A DNA stretch of 8,533 nt from Thiomargarita sp. (GCA_023144675.1 JAGLFE010000323.1:1-8533); one strand, 5' to 3'; positions 1-7,889 are shown, counted from the first letter of the stretch. Translations and numbers: made by a program. Notes: generated by a model not told the origin, from the letters alone.

Positions 1-388
1 GTATTCCATCGTTAGGAAATTTTTCTACAAGAATAGCTAAAAGATCAAAATAATATTCATTTTTATTGTCGAAATTTAAAAATAATTTAGAAATTGAAGT
101 TAATCTTTGTTGTCCATCAAGGATATAAAATTTTACTTCATTATCAGCACTTTTATTTGGATGCTCATCTTTAGAAAGGCTATGAGAACCAACATTTAAA
201 GTTCCATTGTTAGCCATTATCAATAAAGAAGAAATAGGATATCCTCGAATCATAGAATCACCCAGATCAAGTATATCCTTTGTATTCCATACAAAATCTC
301 GTTGAAATTTAGGAATAAGATAGCTATTTTTAGATATATTTTTAACTACTTCTTCTAAGCTAATATCTATATTTTGTATATTACTCAT
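1..388 (-). CDS. DUF262 (GmrS/ParB-like N-terminal domain) protein, 3' part missing
   Basis: The frame is open from an ATG at 388 to the left edge, giving 129 residues of the N-terminus; the rest lies outside the window. Two DUF262 hallmarks are visible: IPKFQRDFVW at residues 25-34 and ILDGQQRLTSI at 89-99. In this family the DGQQR motif belongs to a ParB/Srx-like fold that binds and hydrolyses nucleotides. DUF262 proteins include the GmrSD and BrxU type IV restriction enzymes and many uncharacterised proteins, often in defence islands. Without the C-terminal half (for example a DUF1524 HNH nuclease domain) the subtype cannot be decided, so a defence role is inference. A weak AAGAG lies about 10 nt before the ATG. 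The gene is divergent from tgpA. It is not a remnant as far as can be seen: the frame is uninterrupted. Confidence 0.9.
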   Translation of the reverse strand, partial: MSNIQNIDISLEEVVKNISKNSYLIPKFQRDFVWNTKDILDLGDSMIRGYPISSLLIMANNGTLNVGSHSLSKDEHPNKSADNEVKFYILDGQQRLTSISKLFLNFDNKNEYYFDLLAILVEKFPNDGI

Positions 389-461
389 GCTTTTTTACTC
401 TTGATAAAAATTAGGATTCAATAAAATTTAACACTATTCTTGAACCATTATATTAATGTAT

Positions 462-474
462 TATCTTGAAGATA
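462..474. promoter_or_regulatory. 13-nt perfect palindrome, possible operator for the DUF262 gene
   Basis: TATCTT-G-AAGATA is a perfect dyad with one central base. It is flanked by direct copies of ATTATTAATGT-like sequence sharing the octamer ATTAATGT at 452-459 and 477-484. On the minus strand a TATAAT at 452-447 could be the -10 box of the DUF262 gene, with the palindrome lying where its -35 region would be; no good -35 box is present. A bound regulator here is inference. In DNA this AT-rich, short dyads also arise by chance. Confidence 0.25.
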
Positions 475-529
475 TAATTAATGTGTTCGATTAGTCAATC
501 AATAACTATATTATTTTTCTATCACAGCC

Positions 530-542
530 TTGATATTATCAA
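530..542. promoter_or_regulatory. palindrome over the tgpA -35 box, candidate operator
   Basis: TTGATA-T-TATCAA is a perfect 13-nt dyad whose left arm is the -35 hexamer itself. A protein bound here would compete with RNA polymerase, so repression is the natural reading, but no regulator gene is visible in the window. It has the same 6-1-6 layout as the palindrome at 462-474, though a different sequence. Confidence 0.3.
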
Positions 543-558
543 ATAAAGTAAGTATAAT
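530..558 (+). promoter_or_regulatory. sigma-70 promoter of tgpA
   Basis: TTGATA at 530-535 (one mismatch to TTGACA) is followed by exactly 17 nt and then a perfect TATAAT at 553-558. Transcription would begin near 565, giving a leader of about 55 nt before the tgpA ATG at 620. This is the best promoter match in the window and is placed correctly for the only downstream gene. The -10 box overlaps the first bases of the 30-bp repeat at 556-585. Confidence 0.65.
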
Positions 559-585
559 AATGCTAATTAAGAGTTAAAAATGTAA
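556..585 (+). repeat. 30-bp dispersed repeat, left copy
   Basis: This 30-mer (begins AATAATGC, contains TTAAGAGTTAAAAATG, ends TGTAA) matches the reverse complement of 8231-8260 at 29 of 30 positions; the one difference is T564. Similarity stops sharply at both ends. The copy covers the end of the tgpA -10 box, the likely start point and the start of the leader. It contains an AAGAG followed by ATG-TAA, an immediate start-stop pair; a second ATG-TAA lies at 593-598. Confidence 0.75.
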
Positions 586-619
586 ATTTAATATGTAATT
601 ATAACCATTTTTATTTTCT

Positions 620-2596
620 ATGTCAACTAAAACCGCAACTTCCTACCCATCTTTATCTGTTTTATTATGGTTAATCGCCACCTTTATTTTAGCCGTTTTA
701 CCTCATTTTAGTCGCTTGCCTTTGTGGATTATAACCAGTTTAGCTTTACTATTAATTTGGCGATACTTAATGACCCGTTGGCAATGGAAACGACCTAATA
801 TATGGATTCAGTTTGGCTTAGGTTTATTGCTTTTACTGGGATTAATGGCAAGTTATGGCACTTGGTTAGGTCGAGATGCAGGAATTGCCTTGTTGATTGT
901 ATTGTGCGCCCTTAAATTAATAGAAATGACCAGTCAGCGAGATGCTTTATTAATCTGTTTTTTAAGCTATTTTTTAGTAATTACCCATTTCTTATATTCG
1001 CAGTCCATTTTAACTCTATTATATACCAGCCTTATTGTTATTGTTGCCACAACGACCTTAATTAGCATTAATGATAACAATCGTGCCTTATCAAGTTACC
1101 AACGTTTACGTTTAGCTGGAATTTTATTAGGACAAGCGATTCCTATTATGATAGTTTTATTCGTTCTGTTTCCTAGAATTCCTGGACCGTTTTGGAATTT
1201 GCCCAAAGATGCTTATAATGCTGTTACTGGACTAAGTGATAGTTTAACCTTGGGAAATATTAGCGAATTAAGTTTATCTGATGAAGTTGCTTTTCGAGTT
1301 AAATTTGATGATAAAATACCACCATCTGAGGAACTTTATTGGCGAGGTCCAGTGTTGTGGTGGACAAATGGGCGTAATTGGAAAATGCGGTCTTCTTCAT
1401 CATCAATTTCGGTAAATTATATAAAACTTAATGCAATGGGACAAGTTTATGACTATAGAATTACTTTAGAATCACACGATAAAAATTGGTTATTTGCTTT
1501 AGATTTACCGACCCAAATACCATCACAAGCTTACATTAATTCTGATTATCAATTACTTTCACGCTTGCCAATTAGACAACGTATTAATTATAAAATTCGT
1601 TCTTACACAAAATATCAAGCTAAAGCATTTACCGATCGCTATAATTTAGGTTTGCAATTACCAAAAAAACTACATCCTCGCACTCGAGCTTTAGCAAAAC
1701 AATGGTGGCAGGAAAATCCACAACCACGGGCAATGATAAAACGAGCTTTAGAACATTTTAGTCAAGAACCTTTTGTATATACTTATACGCCCCCTAAATT
1801 AATTACAGATACGGTTGATGAATTTTTATTTGAAACACATCAAGGTTTTTGTGAACATTATGCAGTGGCTTTTACCGTTTTAATGCGGGCAGTAGGTATT
1901 CCAACTCGGATAGTAACTGGTTATTTAGGTGGAAGCATGAATCCGATTGGTGATTATATGATTGTGCGGCAACGGAACGCCCACGCTTGGACTGAAGTGT
2001 GGTTAAATGACCAAGGTTGGGTGCGAATTGATCCAACAGCGGTAATTGCACCTGAACGAATTGATCAAAGTGTTAATATTTCCGAATTAGGTTTAGATTT
2101 AGAACCAGATTCAACTTCTATTCAAATTTGGGAACAAATGAATTATCTTTTGGATGCTGCCAATAATAATTGGAATCAGTGGGTATTAAGTTATGATAAA
2201 GTCAAACAGCAACAATTGTTAAAAAATATGGGGTTGGATATTAATTGGCAAGGCATGACTATTTTATTAACTGTAATTATTGCTATTTTATTACTAATTT
2301 ATGCCAGTTGGATGTTTTGGTTTACCCAATATAAAAATATTAATAAGGAGCAATATCTTTATTTGCGTTTTTGTAAAAAATTAGCTAAAGTAGGTTTGCA
2401 GCATAAATCAGCCGAAGGACCATTAGATTATGCCAAGCGTGTCAGTAGAATGCGTCCAGATTTAGCTAATGCAGTTAAACAAATTATTAATTTTTATATA
2501 CAAATACGTTATTGTAGTCAAATAGAAAATTTAGCTAAATTTAAACAGGCAATTCAACAATTTCATCCTCGAAAAAGACCTAAACCTTTGAAATAA
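620..2596 (+). CDS. tgpA: TgpA-type membrane transglutaminase-like protein
   Basis: The protein has 658 residues, close to the length of Pseudomonas aeruginosa TgpA. About seven hydrophobic segments fill residues 13-185 (the DUF3488/TgpA N-terminal region). A large domain expected in the periplasm follows (about 190-545), then one membrane span (546-568) and a charged ~90-residue cytoplasmic tail (DUF4129-like). The transglutaminase core shows the full Cys-His-Asp triad: C411 in GFCEHYAVAF, H455 in RNAHAWTEVW and D471 in RIDPTA. It is therefore predicted to be catalytically competent. The family is linked to the cell envelope, but its substrate is not established. The ATG at 620 is the only possible start, because an in-frame TAA lies at 602-604. 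No clear Shine-Dalgarno precedes it. In many gammaproteobacteria tgpA follows moxR and DUF58 genes; here it stands alone behind its own promoter. Confidence 0.93.
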   Translation: MSTKTATSYPSLSVLLWLIATFILAVLPHFSRLPLWIITSLALLLIWRYLMTRWQWKRPNIWIQFGLGLLLLLGLMASYGTWLGRDAGIALLIVLCALKLIEMTSQRDALLICFLSYFLVITHFLYSQSILTLLYTSLIVIVATTTLISINDNNRALSSYQRLRLAGILLGQAIPIMIVLFVLFPRIPGPFWNLPKDAYNAVTGLSDSLTLGNISELSLSDEVAFRVKFDDKIPPSEELYWRGPVLWWTNGRNWKMRSSSSSISVNYIKLNAMGQVYDYRITLESHDKNWLFALDLPTQIPSQAYINSDYQLLSRLPIRQRINYKIRSYTKYQAKAFTDRYNLGLQLPKKLHPRTRALAKQWWQENPQPRAMIKRALEHFSQEPFVYTYTPPKLITDTVDEFLFETHQGFCEHYAVAFTVLMRAVGIPTRIVTGYLGGSMNPIGDYMIVRQRNAHAWTEVWLNDQGWVRIDPTAVIAPERIDQSVNISELGLDLEPDSTSIQIWEQMNYLLDAANNNWNQWVLSYDKVKQQQLLKNMGLDINWQGMTILLTVIIAILLLIYASWMFWFTQYKNINKEQYLYLRFCKKLAKVGLQHKSAEGPLDYAKRVSRMRPDLANAVKQIINFYIQIRYCSQIENLAKFKQAIQQFHPRKRPKPLK

Positions 2597-2634
2597 GTAT
2601 AAAATATATATTTCATAGTCTTTACTACCTAAAA

Positions 2635-2719
2635 TCAGGCAATTGGGGGCGACGGTTTAAGTACGATTTTCTCTCGCTCTGACGAAGCGACCGTTGCTGA
2701 TGTCAATTCCTCCGCCTGA
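2635..2719. repeat. 85-bp GC-rich nested dyad element
   Basis: These 85 bases are about 53% GC in otherwise AT-rich DNA and fold on themselves. TCAGGC (2635-2640) pairs with GCCTGA (2714-2719), AATTG (2641-2645) with CAATT (2704-2708), GGCGACGGT (2648-2656) with ACCGTTGCT (2690-2698, two G-U pairs), and CGCT (2675-2678) with AGCG (2686-2689). All pairs are properly nested. Both strands are open within the element (27-codon frames ending in the TGA of each terminal repeat). It could be a small non-autonomous mobile repeat, a structured RNA or a bidirectional terminator-like stem between convergent genes. No poly-T run follows, which argues against a simple terminator. Confidence 0.5.
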
Positions 2720-2908
2720 ATTTCAGTTCCTTATGCTTGGCAACAACAGGGGCTTTTTATTCGCTTTTTACCTAAATATTCTCCCTCTTTGAATCCTATT
2801 GAAATTCTTTGGCGATTTATTAAATATCAATGGCTTCCTTTTTCTGCTTATCTTTCTTTTGATTCTTTAGTTCAAAATGTCGAATTTATTTTAGCTAATA
2901 TTGGATAG
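2720..2908 (+). pseudogene. IS630-family transposase, C-terminal remnant
   Basis: The frame reads 62 residues to a TAG at 2906-2908 and matches the C-terminal end of IS630-type DDE transposases. Key pieces are FIRFLPKYSPSLNPIEILW, where the E of NPIE is the last catalytic acidic residue, followed by RFIKYQWLPFSAYLSFDSL and a terminal VEFILANIG. The frame is closed upstream by a TGA at 2717-2719, which is the last triplet of the 85-bp dyad. No trace of the N-terminal and central transposase (both catalytic Asp residues) is found to its left. It is therefore a non-functional fragment, not a working element. AATCAGG at 2633-2639 and CCTGATT at 2941-2947 are inverted and might be eroded terminal repeats, but 7 bp is weak evidence. 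Confidence 0.82.
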
Positions 2909-2998
2909 GAGTTTCATATTAATTTTTCTTAATCTTTATACCTGATTATTTATACTTCAGTACTTATTTATGATGTTCCCCATACTCATAGAATTGAA

Positions 2999-3769
2999 TT
3001 ACAAAACCAACTGACTTTTTGGGAAAATATAAGGTTTTAAATAATCAACTCGGTGAAAATATAAACCCGCAGCAGGTGCAGTTATTCCTCCAGCTTGACG
3101 ATTTTTGGCTACTAAAACTGTACGGCTCCATTCTGGGGGATATTCGCCATGTCCGATTGCCATTAATACCCCTGCAATATTGCGAACCATGTGATATAAA
3201 AAAGCATTAGCTGACACTTCAATAATAATTCTATCACCAATTTGGGAAATATCAAGGCGTGATAAAGTTCTGACTGGGCTTTTGGCTTGACACGCTGTTG
3301 CTCGATATGAAGAAAAATCATGTGTACCTAGTAAATAAGTACTAGCTAGTTGCATATTTTTAACATTTAATGGGCGGCATACCCAAGTAACTCGGTTAGA
3401 AAGTAAAGATGAACGAGTGCGGCGATTTAAGATAATATATCGATAATGACGAGCTTGGGCTAAAAAACGAGCATTAAATTGCGAATCCACTTCCTGCATC
3501 CATAATATATTCACATCCGCAGGTAAATTTGCATTAGTTCCTAATACCCAAGAATGTGGCAAACGCCGTACTTCCACATCGGTATGCACAACCTGTCCTA
3601 TAGAATGAACGCCAGCATCGGTACGACCAGCACATTGCACCTTAACTGGATGATTAGCTACTTTAGATAAAGCCGCTTCGACACAACCTTGGATAGTACG
3701 AGCATGTGGTTGAAATTGCCAACCAGCAAAATGCGTACCGACATATTCTATTCCTAAAGCGATTCTCAT
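2999..3769 (-). CDS. truA: tRNA pseudouridine(38-40) synthase TruA
   Basis: The enzyme converts uridines 38, 39 and 40 of the tRNA anticodon arm to pseudouridine. The 256 residues are full length for the family. The catalytic motif CAGRTDAGVH places the nucleophilic aspartate at D51. The conserved active-site tyrosine lies in the HYRYII stretch at about Y109. The C-terminal half shows GTHDFSSYRA (148-157), NAFLYHMVRNIAG (188-200) and TAPAAGLYF (230-238), all typical of TruA. The ATG at 3769 gives the expected MRIALGIEYVGT N-terminus, although no Shine-Dalgarno is visible. It starts 13 nt after the ppgK stop, so it is probably translated from the ppgK message. No hairpin/T-run terminator is seen downstream before the IS630 remnant. 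Confidence 0.97.
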   Translation of the reverse strand: MRIALGIEYVGTHFAGWQFQPHARTIQGCVEAALSKVANHPVKVQCAGRTDAGVHSIGQVVHTDVEVRRLPHSWVLGTNANLPADVNILWMQEVDSQFNARFLAQARHYRYIILNRRTRSSLLSNRVTWVCRPLNVKNMQLASTYLLGTHDFSSYRATACQAKSPVRTLSRLDISQIGDRIIIEVSANAFLYHMVRNIAGVLMAIGHGEYPPEWSRTVLVAKNRQAGGITAPAAGLYFHRVDYLKPYIFPKSQLVL

Positions 3770-3782
3770 AATAAATATTGAA

Positions 3783-4544
3783 TTATTGCTTGACTATTGG
3801 AGATGATTGAAAATGTTCACCAGCAGCAATCGCCGCTCCAATAATGCCCGCTTGATTTAACATTTTAGCTGGTACAACTTTAGTACGAGTTTGCAATAAA
3901 GGTAAAAATCTTTCATGTTTTCTACTCACTCCACCACCAATAATAAATAAATCAGGCCAAAATAGGGATTCCATCCGTTCTAAAAACTCATTTACCCGAT
4001 AAGCCCAAGTTTTCCATTTTAAATCTTCATCAATACGATTTTGAGCTGAAGCTCTATGTTCTGCATCTTTACAACGTATTTCCATGTGTCCAAATTCAGT
4101 ATTAGCCAATAATTGTCCATTTACAAAAATAGCACTGCCAATTCCAGTTCCAAAGGTGTGTATAATAACAGTTCCCAAATTATCTTTGCCAGCTCCAAAT
4201 TTCATTTCGGCAATACCAGCCGCATCGGCATCATTCAATAATAAAGTAGGGAAACCTGTTTTATCTTGCAATAATTTTTCGCCATTAACATCGACCCATG
4301 AATTATCGATATTAGCAGCGGTGTGAACGATGCCATTTTTTATCACCGAGGGAAAGGCACAACCAATTGGTCCTTGCCAAGCAAAATGTTGTACAATTTC
4401 TGCTACAATATCAGCCACTACTTTTGGTTCGGAAGAAGATGGCATGGGAATACGATGACGTTCTGCCGTTAATTCTCCCACTGAAATATTTACTGGTGCG
4501 CCTTTAATAGCAGAACCACCTACATCAATACCCAAAATTTCCAT
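3783..4544 (-). CDS. ppgK: polyphosphate glucokinase (ROK family)
   Basis: The enzyme phosphorylates glucose to glucose-6-phosphate in the cytoplasm, using inorganic polyphosphate as donor. The 253 residues show the phosphate-binding loop LGIDVGGSAIKG (4-15), NDADAAGIAE (104-113) with the expected catalytic base D105, FGTGIGSAIF (131-140), NTEFGHMEI (148-156) and IIGGGVSRKH (201-210). The Cys-rich zinc motif of ATP-dependent ROK kinases is absent, as is usual for PpgK. These features favour PpgK over an ordinary glucokinase, but donor preference (polyphosphate alone or also ATP) cannot be read from sequence. The start is supported by AAGGAA 10 nt upstream. It lies 72 nt after recC. A possible extra promoter in that gap (TTGGCA at 4595-4590, 17 nt, TCTATT at 4572-4567, minus strand) is weak. 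With truA 13 nt downstream, the two form a tight pair. Confidence 0.93.
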   Translation of the reverse strand: MEILGIDVGGSAIKGAPVNISVGELTAERHRIPMPSSSEPKVVADIVAEIVQHFAWQGPIGCAFPSVIKNGIVHTAANIDNSWVDVNGEKLLQDKTGFPTLLLNDADAAGIAEMKFGAGKDNLGTVIIHTFGTGIGSAIFVNGQLLANTEFGHMEIRCKDAEHRASAQNRIDEDLKWKTWAYRVNEFLERMESLFWPDLFIIGGGVSRKHERFLPLLQTRTKVVPAKMLNQAGIIGAAIAAGEHFQSSPIVKQ

Positions 4545-4553
4545 AGTTATAAT

Positions 4554-4559
4554 TTCCTT
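4554..4559 (-). promoter_or_regulatory. ribosome binding site of ppgK
   Basis: AAGGAA on the minus strand lies about 9 nt before the ATG at 4544. It is the clearest Shine-Dalgarno in the window and fixes the ppgK start; truA, recC and tgpA lack a comparable site. Confidence 0.7.
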
Positions 4560-4616
4560 GTTAAAAAATAGATTTTATTACAATTTAGATGCCAAAAATT
4601 TAGCTTTGGACTGAAC

Positions 4617-7600
4617 TTAAAATTCATAAGTTTCTCGGTGAGCTAATAATTCCTCAAAAAATTGGCGGGCAAGTATTTTGAAATTATGTTGTTGCAGTGG
4701 GGAATCTTTTTTATCCACTTTGAAGCAAAGTTTGTAATAATCATTATACATTTCGCCTGGTCTAAAATCATTGCCTTGCCAAACATTATTGGCTTGATAA
4801 AGTGCTTCCGCTTCGTCTTTATCTTTATTCAATTGCTCTACAAACTTGAGACTAGATTCAGGAAAAAAGTGAATTGCTTGCGTTAATCCTAACCAATAAC
4901 CATTCTTTACTAAATTTGCTAAAATCATTTTACTGTTTTCAACTGGTTTAAATTGCCAACTTTTATCCTTGCCAATCAACACACTATGACGGGGTAAATG
5001 AGTTGCTGGTAGGCTATTTAAAATCAGATGCTGAATCCAAATTTGGATAAAATCCTTAGCTTTTAAATTAGCATAACGGTAATGCACTAAATTGTTGCGC
5101 CAAATATTATTCAAGCTACCCATAATTCTCATACCAGCAATATTTAAATCCACATTCACTGTTTCCAATTTTTCTTGAGAAATTACTGGTTTTACTTTGT
5201 CTATAAAAGGTTGTATTTTAACCACTAAATTGCCATAAGTATAATCGCCTATTTTACCATGAGGTAATTTTCCCGCCGCTTGCGCAATTTGCTGATAATT
5301 TTTTAAATTAATACCTTTTAAATTCTTTTCAATCAAAATTTGGTTAAGTTTATAAAGTTCTAAACCAGTAATTTCAAAAGGTTCGCTTTCTTCAATTAAA
5401 TGTTCTGCTGTTTCTAAGCGAATATCTAAGCGTTCTCTTAAAAAATAAGCGGTGGGATTTTTGAAAAATTTTATTAGCTGATTAATATCAATTATTTTAT
5501 GTTCCAATTCAGGAAAAATTAATGGTGTATGAATAAAATCTTGTTTTTTAGAATTTTGCTTATTAAGCAATATGTTACTAGCATTGTAATATTCAGTGGA
5601 AAAACTAAATAAATTATCTTCATTTTTAGTAAAATAGCGAGGACTAAAAGCTTGTAATGGATGATGCGTAGTTAGATAATTTGGTCTTTTATCAGGATAA
5701 ATGAATGATTTGCTAACATAATCCAATAATTCACTAACTAAAACTGAAGGCGGAATAACGGTATTATTATGAATATCTTGCCCAACATAACTAATATAAA
5801 AATATTTTCTCGCTGATAATAAAGATTCTAAAAATAAATAACGATCATTGTAACTACGGGAGCGATCGCCTTGTTTGGGATATTTGTGCATTAAATCAAA
5901 ACCCAAAGGTTTATTGGGACGTGGATAAGCTTGGTCATTCATACCCAGCAAGCAAATAGCTTTAAATGGAATACTACGCATCGGTAACATTTCACAAAAT
6001 AAAACATTGCCCGTAATAAAATTTACCGCTTGTTTCTTTTGAGTTAATGGATAGCGCAAATATTCTAAAATAACTTCATAACTAATTAGTGTTTGAAAAT
6101 TTATTTCTTGCGTTTTTTTCAACAATTCATTTAACACGTTACGAATATCTTGAACTTTATTTTCGGCATCTTCTAAGAAACTTTCTAAAACATCGGTTAA
6201 AAAATTTACCCATTGTTGAATGTTGCGCATTTTTTCCAAATTTTGAACACATTCAAACAATTTTTCAATAAAAGTAATTAATCGACCCAAGATTGCCACC
6301 CGATTACCCTCAATATCATCGTAAGGCAAAATGTCATTAAATAACCGTTCATCGCCATCATTAGGCAAGGCATAACCCAATAATAAACGTTTTAATCCCG
6401 CCCACCAAGTATGTTCATCATAACCAGGCAATCCCATACGTTCTTTATCCGCTTTATCTATGCCCCAACGTATATTTGTTTGCCGAATCCAATGTCTAAT
6501 TAATTCTAATTGTTGCGTATTAAAATCAAAACAGTTTTGCACCGCTTCAGTTTCTAAAATAGCCAATACTTGATTAGCAGAAAAACGATTTTTTCTCAAT
6601 TCTAAAATCATAAAAAAAGTGTCAATTAATGCACTTTCGCTACGTAAACTACGATCGGCAATGCTAAAAGGAATCCTTTTGTTTGCTTCTGGTGTGGTAT
6701 CAAATATGGCTTCAATAAATGGTGCGTAAATTTCAATATTGGGAGTCATTACCAATATATCTTTAGGCAGTAATTTTGGTTCATTTTGGAATAGGGCGAG
6801 TAATTGATCGTGCAATACTTCAACTTCACGCATGGCACTATGACAAATATGAACTTGAAATGACTTATCAGCTTGGGCAATTTCAGTAACTTTATTGGCA
6901 TTACGTTCTTGCAAATTTAAAATATTCGATTGGATACAATTTAGTAAATTAGCGGTTTGAGGCTGTTGAAAATAGTCATAATCAGCGTTGGGATATTCAT
7001 TCAACATATCTACAAAATCCCGCCCCATTTTTCCCCATGAAGCAAGCAATGAATTACCTTTTTCAAAATAAAGAGTTTCTGGTAAATCGGTTTTATCTGT
7101 TTTGACGGTTTTGTAAAACATATCTCGGTCTGAAACAATATCGCCCCAATATTCCAAACATGGATTTAACACAAAGATATGAATATCAATAATTTGCCCT
7201 AATTGAGCTAATATTTCCAAGTGAAAATGTGGTAACGCAGAAATTCCAAATACTGAAATGCGTTGAAATTGAGGATAATTAGTAATATTGGCTATATTTT
7301 CAAAAAATGTCCGTCTCAATCCTGCCCGATGTTGTTTCCCAAGATGTTCTGATAAATTTTTCCATAACATCGCTTGCCAATCTGCTTGTGGGTCATTTTC
7401 TAATTTAGGGTCTATGTTGCCATTTTCCCAATCAGTAAGCCAATTAGGACGATAAACCATATATTGCTCAAAAATATCAGCGATACGAGAAGCCAATTGA
7501 AAAAGTTTAATATTAGCTTCATCGCCTTGTAAATAGTTATTTAATTCAGCGAAATTTGGTTGTTCCAATAAATTTGGCAAAATATCCATGAGCGTCCACA

Positions 7601-7868
7601 TCATAGTTTCTTGCCCAAATGAGGAAATATTAGACAAATTAAGCACTACTTTAAATATTTCCTGCACCATTGTATCTGGAAATGGAAATTCGCTATTTGC
7701 CCAAATACCAAGTCGTTCAGCCAATTGCATGGATATCCAACGTTCCATGCCCTTATTTTGCACCACAATAATTTCTTTGATGAAAGGCGGTAACGGCTTA
7801 CTTTTAATCGTATTAGCGAGTACTTGTAATAAATTTTCTAAATAGTTACTGTTATGGATGTGTAACAT
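4617..7868 (-). CDS. recC: exodeoxyribonuclease V gamma subunit RecC
   Basis: RecC is the Chi-recognising subunit of RecBCD, which resects double-strand breaks for RecA loading and degrades foreign linear DNA. The 1083 residues compare with 1122 in E. coli and align over the whole length. Examples are VVQNKGMERWISMQLAE (35-51), ANSEFPFP (57-64), FEQYMVYRPNWL (133-144), LLASWGKMGRDF, IRWGIDK, TWWAGLKRLLLGYALP, MLPMRSIPFKAICLLGMND and GFDLMHKYPKQGDRSRS. RecC carries degenerate helicase and nuclease domains, and no Walker A is expected or seen. The residues matching the E. coli Chi tunnel are only partly kept (see findings). The ATG at 7868 gives the usual N-terminus but has no Shine-Dalgarno. 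RecB and RecD are not adjacent: ppgK follows, so the complex must be completed from another locus. The frame is intact. Confidence 0.96.
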   Translation of the reverse strand: MLHIHNSNYLENLLQVLANTIKSKPLPPFIKEIIVVQNKGMERWISMQLAERLGIWANSEFPFPDTMVQEIFKVVLNLSNISSFGQETMMWTLMDILPNLLEQPNFAELNNYLQGDEANIKLFQLASRIADIFEQYMVYRPNWLTDWENGNIDPKLENDPQADWQAMLWKNLSEHLGKQHRAGLRRTFFENIANITNYPQFQRISVFGISALPHFHLEILAQLGQIIDIHIFVLNPCLEYWGDIVSDRDMFYKTVKTDKTDLPETLYFEKGNSLLASWGKMGRDFVDMLNEYPNADYDYFQQPQTANLLNCIQSNILNLQERNANKVTEIAQADKSFQVHICHSAMREVEVLHDQLLALFQNEPKLLPKDILVMTPNIEIYAPFIEAIFDTTPEANKRIPFSIADRSLRSESALIDTFFMILELRKNRFSANQVLAILETEAVQNCFDFNTQQLELIRHWIRQTNIRWGIDKADKERMGLPGYDEHTWWAGLKRLLLGYALPNDGDERLFNDILPYDDIEGNRVAILGRLITFIEKLFECVQNLEKMRNIQQWVNFLTDVLESFLEDAENKVQDIRNVLNELLKKTQEINFQTLISYEVILEYLRYPLTQKKQAVNFITGNVLFCEMLPMRSIPFKAICLLGMNDQAYPRPNKPLGFDLMHKYPKQGDRSRSYNDRYLFLESLLSARKYFYISYVGQDIHNNTVIPPSVLVSELLDYVSKSFIYPDKRPNYLTTHHPLQAFSPRYFTKNEDNLFSFSTEYYNASNILLNKQNSKKQDFIHTPLIFPELEHKIIDINQLIKFFKNPTAYFLRERLDIRLETAEHLIEESEPFEITGLELYKLNQILIEKNLKGINLKNYQQIAQAAGKLPHGKIGDYTYGNLVVKIQPFIDKVKPVISQEKLETVNVDLNIAGMRIMGSLNNIWRNNLVHYRYANLKAKDFIQIWIQHLILNSLPATHLPRHSVLIGKDKSWQFKPVENSKMILANLVKNGYWLGLTQAIHFFPESSLKFVEQLNKDKDEAEALYQANNVWQGNDFRPGEMYNDYYKLCFKVDKKDSPLQQHNFKILARQFFEELLAHRETYEF

Positions 7869-7889
7869 TTTTTGTTGAAATTTTGTGAA

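Noticed and set aside
2635..2719. Integron attC site
   Set aside because: The element is palindromic and of suitable length, but the RYYYAAC/GTTRRRY core sites are absent and there is no cassette array.
2933..3040. Plus-strand 35-codon frame reading like protein (YDVPHTHRIELQNQ)
   Set aside because: It has no start codon, runs into the truA 3' end antisense and matches no family I recognise; it is probably chance.
3019..3210. 63-residue plus-strand open frame
   Set aside because: It lies wholly inside truA on the other strand and shows no family features; the same holds for the plus-strand frames inside ppgK (4084-4326) and recC (4662-4886, 6089-6271, 7588-7845).
4592..4609. CCAAA/TTTGG hairpin in the recC-ppgK gap as a terminator
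   Set aside because: The stem is only 5 bp and AT-rich, and no T-run follows on the minus strand, so it is unlikely to end transcription.
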